From positions 260,884 to 324,883 of the forward strand of contig NZ_JH947125.1 of assembly GCF_000302595.1 (NCBI RefSeq): a stretch of DNA of 64,000 nt. The letters run 5' to 3'. The translations under genes and the position numbers were made by a program. The notes beneath the pieces are model-generated. The model was not told the DNA's origin. It did no database searches and saw only the letters and a program-made list of their open reading frames with translations. Shown here piece by piece: positions 35,017 to 43,028 of this stretch. Each line of letters opens with the position of its first letter. Positions within the stretch are counted from its first letter, which is position 1. The stretch is from Pedobacter arcticus A12 (GTDB taxonomy: Bacteria > Bacteroidota > Bacteroidia > Sphingobacteriales > Sphingobacteriaceae).

Positions 35017-36264
35017 TTAATGGATTTTAAGCGATAGAATAGTGATATCGTCTGTGGCTTCTAGGTAATTCCTTAAAACATCCATTTTGTTAATCAGCTC
35101 TTTATGCAGATGTTTTAAATCTTTGGATTTATGTTCTCGCAAAAACTCAATCAATTCCTCTTCGGTAATAGAGTGTTCTTCTTCGCCGTCAAACTCAATA
35201 ATTCCGTCGGTATAGTTAAATATAATAGCATCATGTTCCAGCGTGATTTCACCTTCGTTTACAAAAGGTAGCTCATCAAAAACGCCAATCATAGTAGTAC
35301 CTTTTTTTAGTTCTATAACTTCATTTTCATGAATTACTAAGGGGCTATTGTGTCCGGCGTTGATATATTTGACTAATCGTGTTTTGTCGTTATAAACTCC
35401 TAAAAATAAGGTGATAAAGCGGTCGCCTTTGGTATTGTTGTAAACAATTTCGTTTAGCTTCTGTATAAGCGTAGTTAAAGGAGTGTTTAAGGAAACCAGT
35501 GCTCTTAAGCTAGCCTGAAAATTGGCCATAATTAAAGCTGCGGAAATTCCCTTGCCAGATACATCCGCAACGCACCATAGAAATTCTTCGGGGTTTATCT
35601 GTATAAAATCAAAAAAATCGCCACCAATACTCTGGTGTGGTCTATAAATAGATTCTACATCTAAAAGGTTGGTTTTTGGTAGGTTTTGTGGAATCAGCAT
35701 GTTTTGGACCTGCCTAGCCAATTCAACTTCTCTTTGTAAACGTTCACGGTGTAGGCGCTCTTTAAAAAGTTTTTTGTTTTCAAAGGCTACAACAATTACA
35801 TTAATTAGTGTTTGAATATAATCGACACTGTTTCCCAGTAATTTTTCGTCGTTTTCAAACTTCCCTACAAGCACAAAAGCTAGAGCCTCTTCTTTGTGGT
35901 GAACAGGAATAAAATAATCAAATGCATTGAATATCGGATTCTGATGGTCAGTGATATTCACGGGGTATTTTAGTGGCATCAATTCGTCAGCAATCACTTG
36001 CAAATCTTCTGGGGCCTCAAGTTCATCACCAAAATTAGACACGCAAAAATATTGATCTATGTTTAAAAGCAACAATCTAAACTTTTTAACGCGTAGGTTG
36101 TTTCTCATGATCGTTTCTAGCATTTCAACTAGGGTTTCACTGGATACATTGCTATTAATTGCCCTCGTAATTTCTAATAGTGCACTTAATTCAGCTTGTC
36201 GCTTTAACAAGAGTTCTACTATATCTATCTGGGCATCAGATTCTGAAGAATCATGCTCTTGCAT
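35017..36264 (-). CDS. GAF-SpoIIE (PP2C-type) serine phosphatase
   Basis: A 415-residue cytoplasmic protein. A GAF-like sensor domain spans about residues 15-165 and an RsbU/SpoIIE-type PP2C domain about 190-413. Metal-binding motifs are visible: SIGGDFFDFI, CVADVSGKGISAAL and INAGHNSPLVI, plus ATDDITILSLKI near the end. Such phosphatases usually dephosphorylate anti-sigma-factor antagonists in partner-switching control. No STAS or anti-sigma kinase gene is adjacent, so its target cannot be stated. Confidence 0.92.
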   Translation of the reverse strand: MQEHDSSESDAQIDIVELLLKRQAELSALLEITRAINSNVSSETLVEMLETIMRNNLRVKKFRLLLLNIDQYFCVSNFGDELEAPEDLQVIADELMPLKYPVNITDHQNPIFNAFDYFIPVHHKEEALAFVLVGKFENDEKLLGNSVDYIQTLINVIVVAFENKKLFKERLHRERLQREVELARQVQNMLIPQNLPKTNLLDVESIYRPHQSIGGDFFDFIQINPEEFLWCVADVSGKGISAALIMANFQASLRALVSLNTPLTTLIQKLNEIVYNNTKGDRFITLFLGVYNDKTRLVKYINAGHNSPLVIHENEVIELKKGTTMIGVFDELPFVNEGEITLEHDAIIFNYTDGIIEFDGEEEHSITEEELIEFLREHKSKDLKHLHKELINKMDVLRNYLEATDDITILSLKIH

Positions 36265-36437
36265 TTTTTTGTCTGTTGTGTATGGTTTAGAAAACTAAAT
36301 GTACAGAAAGCAATACAAAGTGTCAACTAAAGGTTTGTTTTTTCCGTTTTCAAGCGAAAAAAAAGTATAATGACCGGAAAGAAAAGGATAATTGACATTG
36401 CAATTTGGCTTTAGAAAAATAGAAATTTTTCTGAAAG

Positions 36438-37550
36438 TTAAACATTAGAGACATCGGCTTTTAAATCAAACAAATCTCTAAGTCCGATGGTAATTAAGTT
36501 GAACGCGTAAACCGTAAGCATAATCATTAAGCCGGGAATCAAGGCTAGGTAAGCGCCATCCATCACAATATAACCGTAATGTTCCTTAATCATTCCGCCC
36601 CAAGTTGGCATTGGCGGTTGTGCACCAAAACCTAAAAAGCTTAAACCAGCTTCTAATAAAATTGCTGATGCAAAGTTAGATGCCGCCATCACTAAAATGG
36701 CGCCCATAATATTGGGTAGAATATGGATATAGATGATGCGTAGATTTGAAAAACCCAGAGAACGGGCAGCTTCCACAAATTCGGTGTTTTTTAAAGATAA
36801 AACCTGTCCGCGTACCAAGCGGGCAACTTCTACCCACATGGATAAGCCAACGGCAATAAAAACCTGCCAAAAGCCTTTTCCTAAAGCAAAAGAAATAGCA
36901 ATGACTAATAATAAGGCCGGTAAAGACCATAAAACATTCATTAACCAACTGATAATAGCGTCGATTCTGCCACCAAAAAATCCGGCGGCTGCGCCTAAAC
37001 TGATGCCCAAAACTAAACTGATGAGAACTGCCATAAAACCCACGGTTAAAGAAACGCGAGCTCCGATGATGATTCTGCTCAGTAAATCCCTGCCGTAAAT
37101 ATCGGTACCTAGCCAAAAAGTTTTGTTAATAATGTTTTCTTTTTTGATTTGATATTGAGTTTTACCTTTAAAAGTGTTAAGCCCAATTTTCTTCCATTCG
37201 CTGCTTTCGCCGGCACCTAAATATTCTTTATACCATAAGTACTGCGAATTAAATCGATACGTGGTAACGGGTGTTAAATCAAATGCATTGGTTTGCCCAT
37301 GCAAAAGTTTTGTAAACAGATTAACTTTTGGTGGCTCGGGATTTTTTGGTGTTTTGATAAAAGTGAAACTAGAACCAGGTTTTTCGATATTGAGTTCCAG
37401 ATGCATTTCATTTGCCATTGGACTATCATCGGGCGTAAGCCAATAACCTAAAAAAGCTAAAACGGTAACTAGCGTAATAAAAAACAAGCCGATTAAAGAG
37501 AGTTTGTTTTTAGCAAAAGTACGCCATGATTTGTTTGAGTTGCTTTCCAC
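36438..37550 (-). CDS. Oligopeptide/dipeptide ABC permease, OppC/DppC type
   Basis: A 370-residue inner-membrane permease. The OppC N-terminal segment (WRTFAKNKLSLIGLFFI) and the EAA loop (EAARSLGFSNLRIIYIHILP) are clear, and helices cluster from residue ~160 onward. A ~100-residue periplasmic stretch sits between the first helix and WLGTDIYGRDLLSRIIIGAR, longer than in enterobacterial OppC. No OppB, substrate-binding or ATPase gene flanks it, an unlinked arrangement. It is 12 bases downstream of the GT2 gene. Confidence 0.9.
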   Translation of the reverse strand: MESNSNKSWRTFAKNKLSLIGLFFITLVTVLAFLGYWLTPDDSPMANEMHLELNIEKPGSSFTFIKTPKNPEPPKVNLFTKLLHGQTNAFDLTPVTTYRFNSQYLWYKEYLGAGESSEWKKIGLNTFKGKTQYQIKKENIINKTFWLGTDIYGRDLLSRIIIGARVSLTVGFMAVLISLVLGISLGAAAGFFGGRIDAIISWLMNVLWSLPALLLVIAISFALGKGFWQVFIAVGLSMWVEVARLVRGQVLSLKNTEFVEAARSLGFSNLRIIYIHILPNIMGAILVMAASNFASAILLEAGLSFLGFGAQPPMPTWGGMIKEHYGYIVMDGAYLALIPGLMIMLTVYAFNLITIGLRDLFDLKADVSNV

Positions 37551-37562
37551 GATATTAACGAC

Positions 37563-38696
37563 TTATTTTACCATACGGCCTTTCCAATTGTATTTACCGG
37601 CGTTGCCCATTATCCCAATATAAATGAAATACACCACATGTAAAAATGTTAGAAAGGTGAGGTTAATGAGCAAGCCTTTACGTTTAACAAAGTTAGTAAG
37701 CGGTTCTAAGAAAAATAGTTCGGCACTAAATTTTATCACAAACTGAATGGCTACTAATTTTAAAAAATCGGGATAAAAAAAGGCAAGTACAAAGTTTAGT
37801 GCTAAAGAAAGGTTAAAGAGCCACATACAAACGGCTAACGCAATTATTTTTTTGTCTTTGTATTTTACGCTTTTGCTAGCCCAGCGTCTTCTTTGTTGGA
37901 TAAATTCTTTTACGGTTGATTTGGCATGGGTATAAACCAGCGCATCATACGATTTGCAGAAACCAATGGTGCCCGGATAAGCTTTCGCTACTTTATGTAA
38001 AAAGAGTTCATCGTCGCCAGATGCCAAATCATCAATACCTTTAAAACCGCCCAATTTTAAAAACACCTCTTTTTTATAAGCCAAGTTAGCCCCGTTACAG
38101 GTTGAGGGCATTTTGTTCCCAATGCCTGCCGCACCTAATCCAATAAGGTATAAAAACTCTAGGGTTTGTAAGCGTTCAAAAAGAGATTTTTCTTGATGAT
38201 AAACAACCGGCGAGCTTATTAAATTAAAGTTTTTCTCCTGATAAAGCCCCACTACACTCAACAGCCAGTTTTTTCCCATTCTACAATCGGCGTCTGTAGC
38301 CACAATCAACTCGCCAGAGGTAACTTTTATAGCTTCGGCAATTGCTTTCTTTTTATAAGAATTTAGGGGTTCGCTTTCATTAAGCTGGATTAATTTAACA
38401 CCGCGATCCGCATAGCTGGCGATAATGCCAGAAGTGTTATCTGTAGAATGATCATCTACAATAATGAGTTCAAAAAGTTCTTTTGGGTAATTCTGTTGTA
38501 ATATATCTTCAATGGTTAAATGGATACTTTCGGCCTCATTTCTGGCTGCAATTAAAACCGAAACTTTAGTTTTTGGCAAAACAACCAATGGCGTATAGAA
38601 AGGGATTTTTTGCCAACCTGTTCTCAAAAAGAACACTAAAAAAGCATATAAAAAAGTGAGAGCTAAGGATAAGCAGCTAATTATTACGACTATCAA
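37563..38696 (-). CDS. Membrane glycosyltransferase, family 2
   Basis: A 377-residue GT2 enzyme anchored by an N-terminal helix and about three C-terminal helices (from ~290). The catalytic set is visible: VLIAARNEAES, the nucleotide site VDDHSTDNT, the metal motif ATDADCR, the SGDDELFLHK segment with its acidic residues and the QRRRW motif characteristic of processive or flippase-linked GT2. It overlaps the next gene, a UPF0104 protein, by 20 bases, implying translational coupling. Probably acts in a cell-surface glycan or glycolipid, type unknown. Confidence 0.9.
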   Translation of the reverse strand: MIVVIISCLSLALTFLYAFLVFFLRTGWQKIPFYTPLVVLPKTKVSVLIAARNEAESIHLTIEDILQQNYPKELFELIIVDDHSTDNTSGIIASYADRGVKLIQLNESEPLNSYKKKAIAEAIKVTSGELIVATDADCRMGKNWLLSVVGLYQEKNFNLISSPVVYHQEKSLFERLQTLEFLYLIGLGAAGIGNKMPSTCNGANLAYKKEVFLKLGGFKGIDDLASGDDELFLHKVAKAYPGTIGFCKSYDALVYTHAKSTVKEFIQQRRRWASKSVKYKDKKIIALAVCMWLFNLSLALNFVLAFFYPDFLKLVAIQFVIKFSAELFFLEPLTNFVKRKGLLINLTFLTFLHVVYFIYIGIMGNAGKYNWKGRMVK

Positions 38697-39672
38697 AAAA
38701 TTTCAGTTTAAAAACAAAGTAAGAACCAATGATGGCAGGAATAATTAAATTCACAAACCAAATTAACGCAATTGCGGCCATTATTGCCACATCATGTGTG
38801 GTGATAAAACCAAAAAAGTAAGTTGCCGTTAAACTGCGTACGCCAACATCCAATAAATCTAACGATGGCAATGCAGATTGGATAAAGAACAGGATAAAAA
38901 CCATTAAAGCTGACTGATAAAAATGGATTTCTGGTAGCAACAGATAAATAATTACAATATATTGGATCGTAAATACCGAAAACCTGGCGATGCTGTACAA
39001 CATTACTTTAGTAAGTTCTTTGTGGTGATAACGATTGAGGACCGAAAAAAATCGTTTGAACTTTTTTAAGAAATTGATGCTGTTTAAAGATTTTTCTATC
39101 CAACGGATGTTAAAATAAAACACGATGAAAAAAAAGCAGAAACCCATTACCAAAAAGCAGATGGCTATAAATAACCATTGGTCTAAGGGTTTAAAATTAT
39201 AGATAAACCATAGTAAAGCAATTGCGCCAACCACATTAGTAATCACCATTTGCGCAATTTGCCCAACGCTCATGGCAACGGCTCCTTGTATCCGCCGCCT
39301 TGGCGAAAGAAAAAATACCCTACCGCCATATTCTCCAATTCTGTTGGGAGTAAAAATGGCCCAGGTTAAGCCACAAAAAACAGATTCTACGGCTTTATAA
39401 TAACTAATGCGTTCAACTTTTGAAATCAGGAATTTCCATTTTGCGCTTTCAATTAGCCAATTGGCCAGCATCAGTAAAAAAACCAAAGTTATTGTGCTGT
39501 AAACCTTAACAGGAGATAAGTCTTTTATGAGTTGGTTAAACTGACTAAGATTTTGGTGGTTGCTGAGTTTTTGGTAAATAAAATAACCAGCTAAAACAAC
39601 GATAATTATTTTTAAGCTGTAACTGATTATTTTTTTCTGCTTTGCCGTCAACGGGTATGTGATTTTATACAA
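38677..39672 (-). CDS. UPF0104 / lysylphosphatidylglycerol-synthase-like TM protein
   Basis: A 331-residue protein with about 8 membrane helices. The segments LIESAKWKFLI, FTPNRIGEYGGRVFFL and LPSLDLLDVGVRSLTATYFF match the membrane-domain family related to MprF flippases. It begins at a TTG (39672) whose bases overlap an alternative ruvC start on the opposite strand. It precedes the GT2 gene by overlap, so the pair may export a glycolipid. The catalytic MprF synthase half is absent. Confidence 0.85.
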   Translation of the reverse strand: MYKITYPLTAKQKKIISYSLKIIIVVLAGYFIYQKLSNHQNLSQFNQLIKDLSPVKVYSTITLVFLLMLANWLIESAKWKFLISKVERISYYKAVESVFCGLTWAIFTPNRIGEYGGRVFFLSPRRRIQGAVAMSVGQIAQMVITNVVGAIALLWFIYNFKPLDQWLFIAICFLVMGFCFFFIVFYFNIRWIEKSLNSINFLKKFKRFFSVLNRYHHKELTKVMLYSIARFSVFTIQYIVIIYLLLPEIHFYQSALMVFILFFIQSALPSLDLLDVGVRSLTATYFFGFITTHDVAIMAAIALIWFVNLIIPAIIGSYFVFKLKFFDSRNN

Positions 39673-39701
39673 TGTTAAGAATTTACGCTAATATTGCAGC
39701 C

Positions 39702-40268
39702 ATGTTGAAAGAAAAATCCAAAGAACGTATTATCCTAGGGATTGATCCAGGTACTGCGGTGATGGGTTATGGTTTGATAAAAGAAACCGGAAGTAAGATT
39801 GAACTGATTAGTTTGGGGGTGGTAAAAATGACCCATTTGGACGATCATTTTTTGAAACTGCAACGTATTTTTGAAAAAACAACGAACTTAATTGAGCAAT
39901 ACCATCCCGATTGTATTGCTTTGGAAGCACCTTTCTACGGTAAAAACATTCAGGTAATGCTAAAGTTGGGTAGGGCACAAGGAGTTGCAATGGCTGCAGG
40001 TTTGGCTAAAGGATTGCCAATTTTTGAATATTCACCAAAAAAGATAAAGCAATCTGTTACTGGAAACGGAAATGCCACTAAAGAACAGCTTGCGGCTATG
40101 TTAAAGCAATTGCTGAATTTTAAGGAAACGCCAGAGTTTTTAGATGCCACGGATGGTTTGGGTGTTGCGGTTTGTCATTCGTTCCAGAAAATCTCAACTA
40201 GCGGTACCGGTAAATCTTACAGTGGTTGGGAAGCTTTTGCTAAAGATAATGTAAAGCGGGTTAAATAA
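39702..40268 (+). CDS. ruvC: Holliday junction endodeoxyribonuclease RuvC
   Basis: About 188 residues. The four acidic catalytic residues are present: D in LGIDPGTAVMGYG, E in ALEAPFYGKN and the two D of FLDATDGLGVAVCH. RuvC resolves Holliday junctions with RuvAB. I chose MLKEKSKERIILG (ATG 39702), the usual N-terminus; an upstream ATG at 39672 would add ten residues and overlap the divergent UPF0104 start. The stop lies 14 bases before an HD-gene relic. Confidence 0.95.
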   Translation: MLKEKSKERIILGIDPGTAVMGYGLIKETGSKIELISLGVVKMTHLDDHFLKLQRIFEKTTNLIEQYHPDCIALEAPFYGKNIQVMLKLGRAQGVAMAAGLAKGLPIFEYSPKKIKQSVTGNGNATKEQLAAMLKQLLNFKETPEFLDATDGLGVAVCHSFQKISTSGTGKSYSGWEAFAKDNVKRVK

Positions 40269-40282
40269 TCTGTTCGTTAAAA

Positions 40283-40335
40283 ATCATTTCAACGTTTTCC
40301 TTCCCACTCACCGTAAAATTGCTCCAAGTATTCAG
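40283..40335 (-). pseudogene. Relic of the 3' end of an HD-hydrolase gene
   Basis: Read on the minus strand it encodes EYLEQFYGEWEGKR and a stop, then ATGATTT, identical in protein sequence to the last 13 residues (YLEQFYGEWEGKR) of the HD hydrolase at 41071-41718, whose own residue before that stretch is Q. The matching DNA differs at third codon positions (GAG/GAA, CAA/CAG, TAC/TAT, GGT/GGC), and homology ends abruptly upstream. It is therefore a diverged remnant of a second copy, not a recent duplication. Confidence 0.75.
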
Positions 40336-40417
40336 TCTAAGCGGGATTTTTCTTTTCGAGAACCCTGCGTTTATTTATTATATTTCAGATTAAGGTATAA
40401 AATCCTCCCGGCTCATT

Positions 40418-40463
40418 GCCGCCGGAAAGGCTATTTCTTTTTAGATAAAAAGAAACAAAACTC
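40418..40463 (+). repeat. CCGGAAAGGCT hairpin element, copy A
   Basis: GCCGCCGGAAAGGCT is followed by TTTCTTTTT paired with AAAAAGAAA (40434-40442 with 40447-40455). The same CCGGAAAGGCT word lies beside a hairpin again at 40900-40971, in the opposite layout. Such elements resemble dispersed repeats of Bacteroidota. Confidence 0.5.
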
Positions 40464-40892
40464 TTTTTTTGTCGCACAGGTGCTTTTGGCGCAAAGCCAC
40501 CGCACATCAGAAAATCAAGTGCGCTTATTTTTACTAGGAACTACGTTAACAAAGTGCATTGCAAACCCGACGTAAAACCGCTTTCGCTATATGCTTGGCA
40601 GTGCTGTTATTAAGTCTACTGCTGCTGATTTTCTGATTTTCCAGCACTTCCACCGCTCCTTGTATTGTGAAAACTTATTATGGTAACCTTTATAATAGAA
40701 ATAGCAGAGCCACTTAGCAAGTCTGGCCTTAGAATGTTTGGATTGGAACCCGATAAATCTTTTGCAGAAACTTTGTTTATCTACAGGCATCAGCAATCTG
40801 CAGAAGTGTTGTAGAAACTTTGTTAAAGCAATACCGTTCTCACGGCTTGGATTGCGCTAAAAGATTTATTACGGTGTAATGAACAAAGATTC

Positions 40893-40985
40893 GGAAGCCT
40901 TGATTTTTTTGGTTCTTTTTTCATCAAGGAAAAAAGAACTTGAGTTGGCCGCTCAAGAGGCCGGAAAGGCTGTGTGGAAATGCCT
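40893..40985 (+). repeat. CCGGAAAGGCT hairpin element, copy B
   Basis: A perfect 11-bp hairpin GTTCTTTTTTC (40912-40922) and GAAAAAAGAAC (40929-40939) is followed by CTTGAG...CTCAAG around GGCCG and then GGCCGGAAAGGCT. It shares the last word and the T-rich/A-rich hairpin with copy A. Confidence 0.55.
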
Positions 40986-41070
40986 TTTTATAAATTTTAA
41001 CATCAATGGAATGTTGTGTGCAGACCTTGTTTGGGCTGGATAATGTCAATAGATCCAAAAATACATCATT

Positions 41071-41718
41071 TCAACGTTTTCCTTCCCACTCGCCATAAAA
41101 CTGTTCTAAGTATTGTAGCATAAAAGCATGGCGTTGTTGTGCAACCTGCTTCCCAGTTACGGTATTCATTTTATCTTTCAGCAACAATAGTTTTTCGTAA
41201 AAATGATTGATGGTAGGAGCTGTTGTGTTTTTATAAGCTTCTTTACTTTGGTTGATCTGTGGCGGAATAGCTGGGTTGTAAAGTTCTCGGTTTTTAAAAC
41301 CACCATAAGTAAAAGCCCGGGCGATGCCAATTGCACCAATTGCATCTAACCTGTCTGCATCTTGTACTACCAACATTTCTGGCGACGAAAAATTAAGCAC
41401 ACCCAAACTAGCTTTAAACGACATGTTTCTGATGATTTGCTGTACATGTATAACAATTTCATCAGCTATATTGATAGATTTTAAAAAATCGCCAGCTTTT
41501 TGCGGACCAATTTCTTCATCTCCGTTATGGAATTTAGAGTCGGCAATATCATGTAAAAGCGCTGCAAATTCAACCACATCCAAATTTACATGTTCATGCT
41601 TGGCAATTTCCTTCGCCGTTTTCCAGACGCGTTCAATATGCCACCAATCATGACCTGCCTCTGCGTTTTCGAGTTCTTTTTTTACAAAACTTAGGGTGAG
41701 TTGTATTTTATCTTGCAT
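41071..41718 (-). CDS. HD-domain phosphohydrolase (YedJ-like)
   Basis: A 215-residue cytoplasmic HD-superfamily metal-dependent phosphohydrolase. The HD motif occurs as AGHDWWHIERVW (first H), AALLHDIADSKFH (HD pair) and VQDADRLDAIGAIGIARAFT (last D), the layout of the YedJ/PA4019-type nucleotide hydrolases. Its substrate is unknown. It stands alone on the minus strand, with a relic of its own 3' end about 740 bases downstream and a heptamer repeat upstream of its start. Confidence 0.9.
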   Translation of the reverse strand: MQDKIQLTLSFVKKELENAEAGHDWWHIERVWKTAKEIAKHEHVNLDVVEFAALLHDIADSKFHNGDEEIGPQKAGDFLKSINIADEIVIHVQQIIRNMSFKASLGVLNFSSPEMLVVQDADRLDAIGAIGIARAFTYGGFKNRELYNPAIPPQINQSKEAYKNTTAPTINHFYEKLLLLKDKMNTVTGKQVAQQRHAFMLQYLEQFYGEWEGKR

Positions 41719-41780
41719 ACATCCGATCCAGATTTTTTATCCGGAAATATTTATTTTAATAATTTTCAAAAAATTAAATT

Positions 41781-41840
41781 TTCACCATTCACCATTCACC
41801 ATTCACCATTCACCATTCACCATTCACCATTCACCATTCA
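41781..41840. repeat. Tandem heptamer (TTCACCA) x 8
   Basis: Eight perfect TTCACCA units plus a final TTCA occupy 41781-41840, between the SDR stop codon (41844) and the HD start (41718). Units are identical, as expected of a slippage-prone microsatellite. A change in unit number would alter this spacer length. Confidence 0.9.
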
Positions 41841-41843
41841 AAC

Positions 41844-42719
41844 CTAACTCCCCTTCGTTCCCCTTATCATCTGCTCTAAACCATCCCACATTTCGTCCGT
41901 TACAATCTCCAAACCATTAAATTGTCCAGCTCCCTGTAACCATTCGCCCCCATCAATTGTAATGATTTCCCCGTTAATATATCCCGAAAAATCCGACAAT
42001 AGATAAGCGGCTAAGTTTGCCAGTTCTTGATGATCGCCCACTCTTTTTAATGGAACGCGATTTTTAAAATCAAATTTTTTAGCCATTTCTCCGGGCAATA
42101 ATCTATCCCAAGCGCCTTTTGTAGGGAAGGGGCCTGGCGCAATAGCATTACACCTAATTTGGTAATGCCCCCATTCCGCCGCTAAAGATTTTGTCATTGC
42201 TAAAACGCCACCTTTTGCGCATGCCGACGGAACCACGTAGCCCGAGCCTGTAAATGCATAAGTAGTCACAATATTTAAAATACTTGCCGGCTGTTTTTCT
42301 TTGATCCAGTGTTTGCCAAAAGCCAAAGTGCAGTTTACGGTTCCCTTCAAAACAATATCTATAATGGTGCTAAAAGCATTTGCAGACAATCTTTCCGTCG
42401 GCGAAATGAAATTTCCCGCTGCGTTGTTCAACAAACCATCAACGGTTTTAAACTTTTCTAAAGAAGCATTCAAAACGTTTTCTACCTGCTCAGCATCTCT
42501 AACATCGCAGGCAACTGCCAAAACTTTACCGCCAGTTTTTGCTTCCAACTCTTCGGCTGTTTTTTGCAATACCTCTAACTTTCGCGATGTGATGACCACA
42601 TTTGCCCCTAATTGCAATAAATAAGTACTCATTGCCTTTCCCAAGCCCGTTCCTCCACCGGTTACTACATAGGTTTTACCTTTTAAAGCATCGTCTCTTA
42701 ACATGGGTTGGTTGTACAT
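41844..42719 (-). CDS. SDR oxidoreductase, 2,4-dienoyl-CoA reductase-like
   Basis: A 291-residue Rossmann-fold oxidoreductase. The nucleotide motif is VVTGGGTGLGKAMS and the NNAAGN segment is LLNNAAGNFIS. The active-site stretch reads VPSACAKGGVLAMTKSLAAE: the Tyr of classical YxxxK SDRs is absent, while Ser/Lys fit the 2,4-dienoyl-CoA reductase group. This would use NADPH to reduce dienoyl-CoA in beta-oxidation of unsaturated fatty acids. A crotonase gene lies ~300 bases upstream in the same direction, which supports acyl-CoA metabolism. Confidence 0.9.
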   Translation of the reverse strand: MYNQPMLRDDALKGKTYVVTGGGTGLGKAMSTYLLQLGANVVITSRKLEVLQKTAEELEAKTGGKVLAVACDVRDAEQVENVLNASLEKFKTVDGLLNNAAGNFISPTERLSANAFSTIIDIVLKGTVNCTLAFGKHWIKEKQPASILNIVTTYAFTGSGYVVPSACAKGGVLAMTKSLAAEWGHYQIRCNAIAPGPFPTKGAWDRLLPGEMAKKFDFKNRVPLKRVGDHQELANLAAYLLSDFSGYINGEIITIDGGEWLQGAGQFNGLEIVTDEMWDGLEQMIRGTKGS

Positions 42720-42814
42720 GGTCTTTAAATTTAATGTGTTTTATGTAAGATAGTGATTTTGGTAAAATAGCAAGCTAAAACGGGTGTAGATATTTAAGGG
42801 AAGTAACAAATATA

Positions 42815-42952
42815 TGGGCGTAACCCGCTAAAGGGCGGGTCGGGCTTTCCGTTGCAATCTTTTTTGTTCATCCTTCAACTCCCTCTTCGGCTCCGCTCAG
42901 AGTGACAGTGCTCAGGATCACAAAAAAGGATTTTCACTGCAATCCCTTACGC
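42815..42952 (+). repeat. Dispersed intergenic element, copy 3
   Basis: Begins GGGCGTAACCCGCTAAAGGG, continues GGGCTTTCCGTTGCAATC and ends GGATTTTCACTGCAATCCC plus TTACGC. The inner stem is CTTTTTTG (42859-42866) with CAAAAAAG (42921-42928) plus ATCC with GGAT after an internal loop. The tip contains CTTCAACTCC and CTCCGCTCAG, the same core as in copies 1 and 2 with a different insertion. Confidence 0.72.
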
Positions 42953-42974
42953 AAAACCCAATAAATAAAAAGCC

Positions 42975-43006
42975 TCTTCTGATATGCAAAATGACATATT
43001 AGAAGA
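42975..43006 (-). terminator. Terminator of the MG2/plug-crotonase transcript
   Basis: TCTTCTGATATG pairs with CATATTAGAAGA (one bulge) and, read on the minus strand, is followed by GGCTTTTTATTTATT. It sits 23 bases past the crotonase stop codon. Confidence 0.7.
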
Positions 43007-43028
43007 TGTGAATATGCTTTAAAAGCGA

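Larger units (their letters stand above)
40336..41064. other. Long non-coding stretch with repeats
   Basis: Roughly 730 bases with no supportable gene, between the HD relic and the HD gene. It contains two hairpin-bearing CCGGAAAGGC elements (listed separately). An 11-base inverted repeat is also present: TCAGAAAATCA (40507-40517) against TGATTTTCTGA (40626-40636). The rest has scattered stop codons in all frames. Words such as GCTATATGCTTGGCAGTGC look repeat-like, but I cannot confirm this without a genome search. Confidence 0.65.
42720..43028. other. 309-base gap with repeat copy 3 and a terminator
   Basis: No gene is supported here. The stretch holds dispersed element copy 3 (42815-42952) and the terminator hairpin of the crotonase gene (42975-43006), both listed separately. 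The rest presumably contains the promoter of the SDR gene, though no clear consensus was identified. Confidence 0.7.

Noticed and set aside
40587-40796. Open frame of 69 residues on the minus strand in the repeat-rich gap
   Set aside because: No recognisable family or start context, and it lies within non-coding repeat sequence.
41781-41840. Possible CRISPR array
   Set aside because: Units are 7 bases, contiguous and without spacers, so it is a microsatellite.
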